The position numbers and the translations under genes are program-made. From contig JAPMXV010000057.1 of the NCBI GenBank assembly GCA_026936335.1, positions 1 through 64,000 on the forward strand: a stretch of 64,000 nucleotides of DNA, given 5' to 3'. This DNA is from Mantamonas sphyraenae (Eukaryota > CRuMs > Mantamonadidae). The notes below the pieces were generated by a model. The model ran no database searches and had not been told where the DNA came from. It saw nothing but the letters and a program-made list of their open reading frames with translations. Positions 35,081 through 46,900 of this stretch are shown in pieces (the stretch's first letter is position 1; each line of letters starts with the position of its first letter).

Positions 35081-35858
35081 TCATGCCGAGCTGCTGCTCT
35101 CATCCTCCTTCTCCTTGTCCTCCTCTTCATCTTTGCTCTCAACACGCTGCTTCTTCGGTGGCGACCCCTCGCTTGCTTCCGCCTCCGTGCCCACCTCTTG
35201 CGAAGCTGCCTTTTCCGCAGGACTGCTGTCCCCACGCTCTTCCTTCCCCTTCTCATCGCCATCCTCCTTCACAACCGCCGTCTCCTCCGTCTCTTCCGCC
35301 TCTGCATCAGCTCGCTTGCGCTTTGATCCTGTCGCCTCCTCCACCTCCGCTCCCTCCTTCACATCTCCATCCTCTCCCTTCTCCGCGTCCTTCTCCTCTC
35401 CTTCTTCCCCCTTTTCCTCGTCTGCCTACTCCCAGCAAGTGTGTCAGTCCACCGCGAAAAAAACGACTCGGCCCGGGTGAGTGATCAGGAACTGCAGTTC
35501 CCGAGAACCTGTCACCGCAATCAGGATCGCCCAACTTCACACACCTTCCGCCTCAATTTCGAGCAATCATCTTTTCACCCCCACACCCTCCACCAAATAG
35601 GTGCACGCCACCTACCTTGTCCTTCCATGCAGCCTCGCCACTGCTCCCGGTGATGTTGTCCTCCTTCAACAGAACCATCACAGGCTCTTCGCTCACCTTT
35701 TTGTCCTTGTTCGCGTTCGCTTCCACGTTCTCCGTGTCCATCTCCTCTGCGGCCATCGACGTCTCGTCCTTTGCTTGCTCCTTCTCCTCCTGCGCCTGTG
35801 CTTGCACGTTGTCAATCTCAATCTTGGTCATGGTTTCAGCTGGTTGTGTGGAATTCAA
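35081..35858 (-). CDS. Small acidic, Glu/Lys-rich protein with a nuclear-type signal
   Basis: Exon 1 is 35616-35858 and exon 2 is 35081-35425, with a 190-nt intron (GTAGGT ... GAGTAG), giving 195 residues, or 186 from the inner ATG (MTKIEIDN). The sequence is mostly Glu, Lys, Ala and Ser with one hydrophobic stretch (EEPVMVLLKEDNI). SGSKRKRAD-like and SPPKKQRVE clusters look like nuclear import signals. I do not recognise a family; the splice consensus and the same-composition exons support it being real. It converges on POLD4 with a 30-bp gap. Confidence 0.6.
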
Positions 35859-35967
35859 TCGGTTTGTTTCGCGGATGCTCTTGCGTCTTCCCTTGCCTCC
35901 TCCCGCGCTTCCACCTGCATCCCCTTTTGAACCCTTCCCACATCACCCACCACGCGTCCTCTCCACA

Positions 35968-38900
35968 TCACCATCCGTCGTCGCTTCCGTCGTCCCATTC
36001 ATCCTCGTCCACTCCATCAAGCTCCTCACCGGGCACAAAATCGTCGTTTGCCGCCGTGCGGATCTGCGAATAAAACTTGTCAAAGACCATGTCTCGAGTC
36101 AGCTCCTTGGCTGCACCCTCCCGCTTCGCCTGCTCTTCAGCAAAGTCGTACTTGCCGCTCTTGCGAGCCTCCACCGGTGCCTCGCTCAGCTTTGTCATCC
36201 CTTCCGGTTGCACGCTCGCGTACGTCGGCAGAGCGTCCTGGCCCTCCAGCCACTCCGCGCCGCTGAGCGCAGGCTCGCCTGTGCGTTGGTCTGGAAAGAT
36301 GTCGTCCTGGAAGAACTGCTTGCGCGTACGCGGCACTGTGAAGCGGATCGGCCGCAGCTCCTTCGTCGTCAGCTTGTAGATAGTCGCCACCTCGCATTGC
36401 GTCACGTCGTTGCAAGCCTTGGGCAGCATCGCAAGACCCATCTGCGGGTTGCCGCTGTCCGTATACGCGTTGAGAAAGTGCACCTCGTCGTCCACCACCT
36501 CGTACAGCCGAATGATGCCTTCGCCCGTTCCGCCCAGGTACAGCACGTTGATGTCCTCGTCGTAGAACGGCAGCATCCCGCCCGCGCCTACGTCGATGTC
36601 CACACTCGCCAGCGCCTTGTCCATCTTGCGCACATCCCACAGACGCAGCTGTCGCTCGGACGACCGGTTGAACCCCACACTCACAAACTTGTGCTCGTTC
36701 TTGCCCGCCCACGCCAACTTGACCCCCTTGCTACCGTCGTGCAGTTGTGCCACCTCGCTGGCCACCGTTTCGCTGCGCAGGTCCAGCAAGCGGAACGCCT
36801 TGTCTTTGCACGCCGTCGCCAGCGTCTTGCCATCGTACGAAAAGTCCATCGAGTACACCACCGCGTCGCTGTCCCAGTCGTCCGACAGTGACACCGTCAG
36901 CCTCTCGTCGCCACTCTCCAGATCCCACACCTTGACGCAGGCGTCGTTCGAGCTGCTCACAAGCACGTCGCTCGCCAGCGGATGGAACTTGACCAATCCC
37001 ACACGCTTCTGGTGGCCCTGAAGGTCCATCGCTGCGTTTGTCAGGTTCTGTTCGCCCAGGCCTCCCGTAGGCAGGTTCCACACCTTGATATGGGCGTCTT
37101 CCGACGCCGTCGCCAGCATGTGGTCGTTGAAAGGGTTAAAGTCAAAGTCCGTCACGGGGGCGCTGTGCGCAGCAATCACGCTCACGCCGGTCTCCAGTCG
37201 CCCGGGCTTGCTCAAAGGGAACACGCCAAGCTGGCCGCCTCCTCCGGCCCATGGGATCGCAAAGAACTCCTTGTTCACCTTGATCCCCTGAGACTCCGCA
37301 GCCTGCGACGTGGCAATCTTCAGCCCGTCGTATGACTCTTCCGATCGCGCAAGCTTGCCTGTCACGTGGCGGAAGTAACTCTTGCGCACAATGTTCTGTG
37401 CCTTGAGCGCAGACGCAGACAGGCGACGCTCTGCCTTTTCGCTGTCCTGGACTCGGTGCACGCTGTTGTCCGTGTACTTGGCATCGGCCACCACTTCGCC
37501 GCTGCTCGACGACGACGACGACGATGCACCAGCCGACGACGACGACGACGACGACGACGAGCTCGTGTCCACAGAAACCTCGGCCTGTGCCTCGCCATTG
37601 CCGCCTGCGCTGGGATCCACAATGTCCACCAGGTTGGGCTCTCCTGTCTCCCCTGCGAACCACTGCTTGGCATCCACCGAAGGCGTGCCCGCAAACGTGG
37701 GTGGGAACAAATCGTCGTGGAACTGGCGGTAGCTCTTCCTTGGCACCTGCAGCATGATTGGTTCCACACTCTGCTTGGTCAGCTTCAGCACACGTGCCAC
37801 CTCTGCCTGCATGTGGTCACACGCCAGCTTGGGGATCATGGCAACGCCGACCTGCACGTTGCGCGATGCCTCACTCGCCACCTGCACCGTCCACGGCTTC
37901 TTGTCCAGCGTGTCAAACACGTGCACACTGTTGTCCCCCTTCCCTGCAAGCACCATCAGCTTCGTGTCCTCGTCGTACAGCGGAATCAACACGCCCGTCG
38001 ACGTGTCCACGTTCACCGTGTGCACCTTCTCCAGGCTTCCACTGTCCCACAGGCAAAATTGCCGATCCCGGAACTTGGAAAAGCCCGTGGTCACCACACG
38101 ACCGGAACTGCCCAGAAACTGCACACGAGTCTGCTTTGCACCCGCGTGGCACTCCGTCTCCTGTGTGACCCCCCCATGCCTGTGTCAGCCACCCCTCCCC
38201 ACCTGCCCACCTTCCCCGCTCACACACACACACGTACCGCAATCACAGAGCCTGCACGCGGGTCGATGAGACGCAGCTTCTTGTCTGCACACGTGGTGGC
38301 CAGCAGCGAGCCGTTGTGGTTCCACGACATGCTGTACAGCTTGTCCCCGTGGATGTCCTCCAGCTTCAGCACAGCTTCACCGGCCTCCACGTCCCACAGC
38401 GCCACGCTCTGGTCGTACGACGAGCTTGCCAGCACGTTGGCTGCTGTAGGGTTGAACAGAACGTTCGTCAGCTTCTTGGTGTGGCCCTCCAGCGAGCACA
38501 GCACGTCGTTCATCGCCTCCGTCAGCTCCCCTCCGGGCAAACGCAGCAGCTGCACATGCACACCGACCACACACACACACATATGTCATTATCCGTGCGT
38601 TGTGTTTACACACGCCCCGGGATGCGTACCAGCACCGGTGTCAGTGTTGCTTCTCCTTGAACTACGCCCCAAAAGTGCACGCAATCGCACGAGAGGGTTC
38701 CACCCCTGCTTTCTCTTGTCTTTTTGCTGCCCTCCCACGCTGCTCCCTGGCCCTCCCTGGCCCGTGTACACACGCGCAAACGCACCTTGATCAATCCTTC
38801 GTCTCCGCCTGTGGCCAGCAGGGTGCCATCCACGGGACTGAGGTCAAAGTCGGTGATCTTGGCACTGTGTGCGTTGACCAGATTCAACGAGCGGCCCACA

Positions 38901-39103
38901 CGGCCAGTCATGTCCAGCGGGATGGCTGCAAGCGAGCCACCCACGTTGGTCTGCCACTGTACCACCACATATTCCCGCGACGCCTTGATCCCGTTGCTCT
39001 CCGGGTTCACAGACGTGTTCACCTGCAGGTCACTGTAGTGCTCCTCGTTCTTCAGCGTCTTTGCGCGCGAGTTGCGATACTTGGATCCGCCAAACTTGGA
39101 CAT
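35968..39103 (-). CDS. Coronin-7/POD-1 type tandem coronin
   Basis: Three exons on the minus strand, 38786-39103, 38238-38549 and 35968-38160, encode about 940 residues; donors are GTGCGT and GTACGT and all introns are phase 0. Two complete coronin units follow each other. Each has SKFR/KYRN-type starts, a seven-bladed WD40 propeller (HIKVWNLPTGGL, SSYDQSVALWD and similar) and the coronin-specific C-terminal extension with QFHDDLFP or QFFQDDIFP. A Ser-rich linker encoded by GAC/TCG repeats separates the units. The tail is acidic and ends DDGSDDGW, like the acidic C-terminus of CRN7. These proteins act in F-actin and membrane trafficking. Confidence 0.93.
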
Positions 39104-39228
39104 CGTGTATGTTGTTGTACGCGACCGGGTCGAGTTTGGGGCTGCTGTCTTGGTTGAGTGCCTGCACCAGCGCCCCGCGCCAGCTCAGGAAAACCTTCCC
39201 CAACCCCAACCCACCCACCCGCCGGCCA

Positions 39229-42037
39229 ATGTCTTCCACAGAGACTGTGGACACGGGTACGCCCGTCTCAGACGCACCTGAGCAAGCGGAGGAAGAGGGC
39301 CCATCGCAGAGCAGCAACGAGGCTGAGGAGAAGCCCCAGGAGGGCCAGAGTGGCGATGGAGACGAGGAGCAACAGGGAAAGAAGAAGAAGCGGCGACGCA
39401 AGAAGAGGAAGCCCAAGAGCGACGGGGACGCAGAGGGAGAGGATGGCACCGAAGGCGACGCAGACAACGAGGGAAAGAAGAAGAAGAAGCGCAAGAAGCG
39501 CAAGAAGCGCAAGCGCAAAAAGAAGCAGGATCAGCGGGCCTCTTTGGTGCCCATCCAGGCTCTTGGCGACGATGAGGATGCCAGCACGCCGTTTGAGGAA
39601 GTGCTTGCTCTCGAAGCAATGATCGAGAAGTATGCTCATCTGCAAGAGGAGAGCAAAGAACCCGTAGGTTGCCCGTTATCGCGTGAGGGCGCTCCATGGA
39701 ATCGAGGGCCCCCTTTTCTCCCAAAGCTGACCCGTTCCCACTCGTACACAATTGCTGGCACGTGGTTCACAGAGCGACGCGCTGGAAGAGCTGTTGGAGC
39801 GACGAGAGGAAGATTTGGATGTGCTGGAAGAGGCCGTGGAAGAGTTTCTGACGGCCTATACGCTGAACAGCGTGACGGCCCGCAATCTGTACAAGACGGG
39901 CGTGGAACTGGCCGAGAGTGTACAGGAGGCACTTGCGCCTCCGGGAGACATCTACGTACGCCTGCAGCTAATCTCTGTGGCAGTACGTGCATACCACATG
40001 GTGGGTCGATGCATGCTTTTGCTGGCCGTCAATCACGACCGTGACTCAAAAGAGGACGAACAGGCGTGCAGCGAATACCTGCGCGACAGCGAAATCGCCT
40101 TTCGCTGCGCTTCGCTCTTTGTCGATCTGCTGTTTGAACTGGATCTGGAGGCGATGGACGACGAGCTGCGGGAAGAGCTGGAAGGCACGTACGCAGACAC
40201 GCTGTTGGACAATCTCTCCGTGCTGTGTCGTCTGGCTTGCGTCAAGCTCAACCTGGGCGAGTATGTGGAAGCCAACCAGCTGTTCCGCGATGCCATGCAG
40301 TCGTCACACCAGCTCTACGCCACCGAGACCTTCCTTGACGCCGACCAGCGCAACACGCTCAAACTGGGCGAGGTCACGGTGACGTTGGAGTGGGCAGAGG
40401 CTCAACTCCGATGGGCTCTGGCCCAACAAGAGGAGTTGCGCATGCTGCAGGCCATCGTGGGCGATCGACAGGGAGGACGCAACGAGTTTGACGACAGCAT
40501 CGACAATCTGGGCAAAAGCGTCGCTCAGCTCTTCTTCCTGGCTCGCAAAAAGTACCAAAACTTGCTCACCGGCATCAGCGAGCTCACACACAACACATCC
40601 GTCCACTACATGCTGGCCACAGTGCATCTGCTCCACGCAGACGCCATTGTCGAAGGCCTGTGCAAACCCGAAAAGGCCGCAAACAACGGCGGCGGCAGCA
40701 GCAGCAGCAGCAGCAGCACCGCCAGCCCCAAACCCTCCCGCGATGGCAAGGACTCACGCTCGCTTTTGTTGCGGCCGTACTCGCCTTCGTCTCTGGATGA
40801 CGACGACGACGACGACGACGACGAGCGACCCAGCAGGACAACCTCACGCGGGAGCGGCTTCCTGCGTAGCATTTCGCTGGGCGGACGCTCGTCACCCAAA
40901 CCCACGCGCACATCGACTCAGGGCGGAGCACGCAGTCCTCTGCGCAGCTCATCGCGCTCGTCATCCAGCGCCTCGGGCCTGGATGACGACGAGGCAAAGT
41001 TTGATCCGTCCATGCTCAACGAAACAGACGTTGCCCGGCGTGCAAACCTGCTGGTGGCCTTGAATCTGGTACGCAAGGGTGCTGACAGGCTGGAGCAGGG
41101 TATAGGCCAGTACAACCTCGCAGGCGACGAGCTGTCCATGCTGCTTGGCAAACTCAAGTTGCTCGCCGCACAAATCTGCCATGAAATCACTCAGCTCGAG
41201 GTCAAAGCCCTCGAAGAGTACCGGTATGACTTTGAGACGCGTGTTCTGTGTGTGGCGTCGCAGGAGGAGACCTTTATCTGCGAGGCCTGCCAGGTGCTGC
41301 TGCCCCTCATGAAGGATCGCGTGGAGGTGGACCCTGCCATCAACCGGGTTCTCGACGCCCTTTCCAGCCTCATCAGCCTCAGTGTCAACATGCCCCCCGG
41401 ATACGCACGTGCCTTTGGCAAGCTGCAGAAGCGCGGTGGTCTGCGCAAAAACTGGCGCGAGCGCTACTTTGTGGCCACCAATGAGCTCATCACCTACCAC
41501 GACTCGGAAAAGGCCGCACGGGCCTTCCTCGAATCCCGTGGCCAATTGTTCAACAGCAGTCTGGGACAGATTGTGCTCACCGATGTGGCAGAAATCCTCA
41601 GCAACAGCACCTACTGCAAGAACAAGAACATCCAGCCCGACTCACTGGGCATCGACGCAAAGCAAACCTCCCGTGCCTTTGAAGTCATCACGGGCAAGGG
41701 GCGTGACTACCACTTTATTGCCTCGTCCGAGCAGAAGCGCATGGAGTGGATCGAACACCTCATCCGCCTCATCAGCTTCCGCCGCACCATCAACGAGACC
41801 TACGCCTTTCTCGAGGTCATAGGTGTCACCCTGCCAGCTTCCATCAACCACGAGCTCCACCTGTGCTCCACCATCACCTGCCCCAACCTTGTTCAGAAGG
41901 ACAGGACCGTTCACTCCTGCCGTCGCTGCCAACAAGACTTCTGCCCGACTTGCCTACTCGCCAAGGTCGATCTTGAGACATACGGTTTTGTGCGTCCGCA
42001 GACAGTGTGCGTGCGTTGCGAGTTGCTCCTCAAGTGA
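39229..42037 (+). CDS. PH domain protein with C-terminal FYVE-like zinc finger
   Basis: Exon 1 (39229-39663) encodes an acidic start and a very basic Lys/Arg stretch. Exon 2 (39773-42037) follows a 109-nt intron (GTAGGT ... TTCACAG). The total is 899 residues. A long helical region, with poly-Ser and poly-Asp inserts around 40695-40830, leads to a PH domain at about 41405-41790 (FGKLQKRGGLRKNWRERYFVA at its start, MEWIEHLIRLI in its last helix). The last 60 residues have six cysteines in CxxxxC, CRRC, CPTC and CVRC spacing, FYVE-like but lacking a clear RRHHCR phosphoinositide motif. The TGA stop at 42035 is the first three bases of the 14-bp direct repeat flanking the next element. Confidence 0.85.
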
Positions 42038-42048
42038 ATGGAAACCAG
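42035..42048 (+). repeat. Left copy of the 14-bp direct repeat flanking the element
   Basis: TGAATGGAAACCAG occurs here and again, identical and in the same orientation, at 50191-50204. Bases immediately on either side differ between the copies, so the match is exactly 14 bp. The first three bases are the stop codon of the PH/FYVE-like gene. Confidence 0.7.
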
Positions 42049-42119
42049 CGCGCTGTCACACACACAACGCTGGCGTATTGTGGCGTTCAGCGCGCTGTGG
42101 TCAGCAACGCAAAACAAAA

Positions 42120-43139
42120 ATGACCGTCAAAACGAATGCAACGGGTGGGTCATACATCCACGGCAAAGCCTTTTCGGCGGACAAACGAGAATGCATTCTC
42201 TTTCACTACCAATCCAGCTTGCGTCCTTCGTGCAGAGGCACAGCGGAGGCTCTCGGTGTGTCTCCTTCCGTCGTGTCCAAGATTGTACGTCAACACCGAG
42301 CCATGGGCCATGTACGCCCTCTTGTGGCCCAACCACCGTCCAGGCGTCTCCTGGATGCCAATGACGACCAGTTCATTGCTGAACAGGTGGCCGGTGATCC
42401 GCGACTGTACCTGGACGAGTTGCAAGTAGCCGTTGCTCTTCATCGCAACAAGGTGGTATCTCTGTCCACAATTCGCCGTTCTTGTGCGCGCATGGGACTG
42501 ACTCGCAAGAAGGTGAGTGCTATCGCCAAGCAACGGTTCAGGGAATCCACCGTGGCGCGCACACGCGAGTTTACTCGAGCAATGAGGATTCGCGGTGTGT
42601 TCCGAGCGCCGAACGTGGTCTTCTTGGACGAAACTGCAGTGAACAACAGAGTGTGCTACAGGAGATATGGTCGTGCGAAACGTGGGCAACCAGCGGTCGT
42701 TGTGGAGAACCATCCCAAGCAAAAGCGCATCAGCGTGCTGGCGGCCATCAGCACCGGTGGGCGCTCGCCACTGGTAGCGTACACAATGCGAGAGGGGTCA
42801 TACAACCGGCAGCTGTTTATGGAGTTCCTGGAGCAAGACCTCTTGCCCCGCATGCGAGATTGCCGCCAAACAGTTCTGGTCATGGACAACTGCTCCATCC
42901 ACAAAGGCGATGCTGTACGCCAGCTGTGCACCTGGTATGGGGTGGATGTCGAGTTTCTCCCGCCTTGCACACCTACGCTCAACCCCATCGAGCTCATGTT
43001 TAGCAAGTTCAAGGCGGTCCTCCGCAGGGAATTTCATCGAGTGGACATTTGCACTTTCGCGGCGATTTGTACTGCATTGGGGCATGTTACGGCTGCTGAT
43101 GTGAGGAACTGGGTCCATCACTGCGGGTACCGCATGTAG
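42120..43139 (+). CDS. Tc1/mariner (IS630-superfamily) DDE transposase, DD34E
   Basis: The protein has 339 residues from ATG 42120, the first Met after the upstream gene's stop. An N-terminal helix-turn-helix (GTAEALGVSPSVVSKIVRQH) and a second DNA-binding half (LSTIRRSCARMGLTRKKV) precede the catalytic core. The core has VVFLDETAVN for the first Asp, VLVMDNCSIHKGDAV for the second and PTLNPIELMFSKFK for Glu, with 34 residues between the last two. All three catalytic residues are present and the frame is intact, so it may be active. No TA-flanked inverted repeats were evident close by. Confidence 0.93.
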   Translation: MTVKTNATGGSYIHGKAFSADKRECILFHYQSSLRPSCRGTAEALGVSPSVVSKIVRQHRAMGHVRPLVAQPPSRRLLDANDDQFIAEQVAGDPRLYLDELQVAVALHRNKVVSLSTIRRSCARMGLTRKKVSAIAKQRFRESTVARTREFTRAMRIRGVFRAPNVVFLDETAVNNRVCYRRYGRAKRGQPAVVVENHPKQKRISVLAAISTGGRSPLVAYTMREGSYNRQLFMEFLEQDLLPRMRDCRQTVLVMDNCSIHKGDAVRQLCTWYGVDVEFLPPCTPTLNPIELMFSKFKAVLRREFHRVDICTFAAICTALGHVTAADVRNWVHHCGYRM

Positions 43140-43902
43140 GATCGTGGAGCGTAGCCATTCAGGGCGCACGCTGGTGCTGAAAACCCCGTACTCCCGATGC
43201 CATCTTTGTGTCGGGGGGGCTCAAAGAGAAGCAGGGAGGGCTAAGTGGGGCACCTACAAGGCGTGGATAGTGCCCACCTCCCCTGGCAGCAGTCTCCTCA
43301 GTCAGGAGCGACGGCCTTGCAACTGCGCTTTGCGAACATACCATGCGCCCCGTGCATAAACAATCCATGGAACGCCTGCATACAGTCATCATGCCACATG
43401 GTCCTCTGGTTTTGGCTCCAACACCCGTGGGAGGAGCACCGCCGTGGTCGTCTACGCCGTCGAGATGAACGCCTCGTGCACCAGCACAATGCATTACACA
43501 TGCATCTCCTCCTTTGGACTTTGGAGAACCATGTCCCAACATGTATGTACGCAAACACCATGAGACACAGCGTGTGTGAAGCCACATACACCGAGTTCCG
43601 TCATCTTTCGCGTAGCCTGGGTCTTTGTTGTCATCCAGGACGGGAAGGCACCACAGCAGGTCATAATTCCTGCTGTAGTCCCTGTGTGTTGTCGTGCAGC
43701 CTGTCCACTTGACTCTGTTTGGCTCCTGTGGACGTGTGCCACCTGCGGGTCACGCGACGGCGACGCCATCACATGTGCCTGCCGGTTGGCGGGCAATAGG
43801 GTGTCGTACACGGAGCCACGATGGCCACGATGAAACAGGAACAGCACATCACACCCAGGTGGATGATTCCAACACAAAGCGGGCGAACATGCAACCACCG
43901 CA
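43140..43902 (+). other. 763-bp stretch of the element with no convincing gene
   Basis: This is the only gap over 300 bp in the window. Several short frames exist but none has a family signature. A plus frame at 43576-43833 is slightly protein-like, with cysteines in CCRAAC, CATC and CAC, and could be an upstream exon, but it lacks a clear ATG (it opens with GTG) and splice sites are ambiguous. It may hold the promoter of the peptidase-nuclease unit or an internal boundary between two nested elements. Confidence 0.5.
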
Positions 43903-46900
43903 ATGCGAGAAGTACTGATGTCAAGCATGCCGACGCTCCGGTGCCAAAACCCCAGCTGCAACACGATGGAAGTGCTCATGGTGTGCTCGATAACGTCACA
44001 ACCACCAGCCCGTCCTCACGTGTCCCTGGTGTGCCCTACGTGTGTTGCATCGCACGAGTCGATTTCATTGTATCAACCCCGTACACAAGTGCCAGCAAAC
44101 CTGTGCATGCCCGAAATTGAGATGGAAGGGTACTCCAATGTCAACGGTGTCAACAACACGGGGGTGGCGTGTTGGGTGTCTTCCTTCACCACAGCAGTTC
44201 GCTGTTCCCCGATTCTGCGTTCCCTCATGTGCGACTACTTGCTCACCTGGATGGAGGGTATGATTACAGCGGAGGGTACTATTAACTGGGGTACTGGCGT
44301 TGTGTCGGAGGGGGAAGGCGAGGCGGTGAAAGGTAACGCACAACATACACACGCTGCGACGGAGTTGTGCTGACGCCCCGCGTGCTGACGCCCTCCCAAA
44401 ACACACACCCTCCCAAACGCACACCCTCCCACAGACCCCAGAGTCGTCAACCCCCGCCCTCCTGCGCCAGACCTGGTGCGTGGCCATGTTCTGTGACGAT
44501 GAAATGTACGCAGGAGCATGCAACGACGTGTTTCTGGCAGCCACGGTGCTGGCGGGCGATAGCAAACGATGGGGAGACCCTTCCGACCTGTACCTCCATT
44601 TGACGCTCGCGTTCGACTCCAGTTTCCCCGTGTGCCTGCGGGATGTCCGACTGACAGCGGGTCCTGCAGAGTTTGCAGGTCTGGCGGCCGAGCTTGCGCA
44701 CGATGAGCGTGAAAGTGACCGTACGCGACCGCAGAGACGGCAACGACGACGACAACGTGCGCAGGAGCATGAGGAGCAAGAGGAGCAGCACGAGCAGCAC
44801 GAGCAAGTGCCGTTCGGGGTTCTCAGTACCAATGGCGAACACTTTACAGCCTGGCTTCCGTTGGACAACGGCGAGTTTCGCGTGTACAACGACCTCTCCC
44901 GGGCACTCACGGACGAGAAGTGGGCAGGTACAGCACATCTCGGGGTGCAGGTCATGGTACCGAAAACTCAACCACCTTTCGATTGGGCCTCGCCACCCCC
45001 CACCGGGAAGGTGATTCTCCGAAGCAAGCGTTCGGTGTTTCGCTGTCCACAAAGGATCAAGGCGCCAATGGCAATGGAGCACAACGAGAAGTCGACCAGC
45101 GCTGGTACCCGGCTGTACGCTGCGCACGCTACCCGAGCTCGTGCGACAACGCCAGCGCCTCTGGGCAGGCCACCCTCGACTCGTGTGCAGATTGCTGGGT
45201 CAACCGCATCTGTGCGTGGGCTTCGTTTCAATCGTGTGCCCGCCACGCAGACATCGGCAGCAGGGCAGCTGACACAGCTTCCGACTTCCGCCGGCGACAA
45301 GACGCCAGTGACCGCAAAGTGTCTGGACGTGTTGAACGACAACTGGCAACCCCCACCTTTGGCTGACTCTGCTGTCAACGAGGGCGTGGAGGGTGGTGTG
45401 CAGCGTGGCGTCGCTGGGTCGGGGGGAACCCGCCTTGCCGCAGTGTACGTTGGCCTCAGCAGCCTCGCCGCTCGCTACTTGCACCTCTCCGACCATACCA
45501 TCACGCATCCCGCCACGTTCACCTCTGCCTGGCAATGGGTCACCACGATCCTCGACACTGTGTTGCCCAGATTGAGCAAGCTGTTCTCGACTCGCACGGT
45601 TGTGGTTGTGGACGACGTCGTGTCCACAGCCGCACTGTTTGCAGGTCGAGCCACGCCAGCCGAGCTGCAACGCTTCTACCAGCAACTGAGTGCAGCTGTG
45701 TCCCAGGACACCTTCTCCAACGCCAAGCAGCGAGCGTTCGCCGCCCGTGCCACGGTCACCACCCTGGCGCCAGTGATGCGCGACTACCTTGCTGCCCATC
45801 AAGTGGCAACGATGTCACTGGACGAGTTCGTCACAAACCAGGCCGTCAGAAATAAGGCCGTCAGAAAGCAGGCCGCCAAAAACCAGGTCAAGGCCGAGGA
45901 CGATGTCGTTCTGTGCCACCGCGAGGGGCGTCTCATGGCTGGCCTCGCACTCCATGGGTCAGCTCCGGGGCTGCGGGTTGTCAACATCTTCAACGCCCAT
46001 GTGGTGGACACGAAGGAAGTGCACGCCAAAGCGACGTCATGGAAACTGCAAACTTGGGCCAAGGGTGCCAAGAAGAAGCCCAAAAAGGGGAAGACGACAA
46101 AGACCAAATCGCGAGGGAAATCATCGATCAAGAGTGACGACGAAAAGAAGGAAGAAGAGACTGAAGCGCTGAGGCAGCAGCTGCTCACGGTGGGTCTGGA
46201 GGAGACCGAACGTGACCATGGTCCGATGTCGGCCGTCGCCTTGGCGCAAGCAGTCTGCCAGCGGCTTGGAGGAGTGCATGGTCTCGATCATCAACGCGCG
46301 CAGACCGTGATGGAGTCGTTCAGTCGACTGTGTACGCGGGCGAAGGCGCAACCGCGCTCAGTGGAGGAGTTGGCACAAGCATTGGGCTTGACTGAGGTCA
46401 ACATCACCTACAAACACAAGCCAGAGCTGAAGAACACCGATGACACCCGTATGCATATGGAGTACAAGCTCGGGCGTGGCCACAGTGCACGGGAAGGGAC
46501 GCTGCACGTGCAGGAGATGCCATTCCATCTCGCACAGGGCATTCACAAGGATGTTGCGAAGGCCATGGTGGGCAAGGAGGACGCCACGGAGCCGGACGAG
46601 GAGGACTGTGCAGTGCCCTACCTGCTGACGGCAACTGAAGCCGAAATCGCGCAGATTGTGGAGGAGATTCCTGCTGGCTTTGATGCATCTGTCTTCAAAA
46701 AGAACAAGGAGGAGTCACTCAGTTCCCGTGGGGCCGTTGAAAGGTGGACATCTGTTCCACGTGTGATCACAGCACGGCACGAGAAACAACTTGCAGTGCT
46801 CCTGCGAAAAGATGGCCAGGTGCTACGCCCTCCTGCGACCCCATCATCAGCGACCCGTGCGGACCTATTCGAGGTGGCGCTCCAGACAGGGGCAACAACA

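Noticed and set aside
42046-43170. CCAGCGCGCTG near 42046 and CCAGCGTGCGCCC (reverse strand near 43163) as inverted ends of a stand-alone mariner
   Set aside because: The match is about 10 of 13 bases in GC-rich sequence and there is no TA at either edge.
43576-43833. Cys-containing 85-residue frame as a separate gene
   Set aside because: It opens with GTG, has no matching family and no clear splice link; it was recorded only as part of the non-genic stretch.
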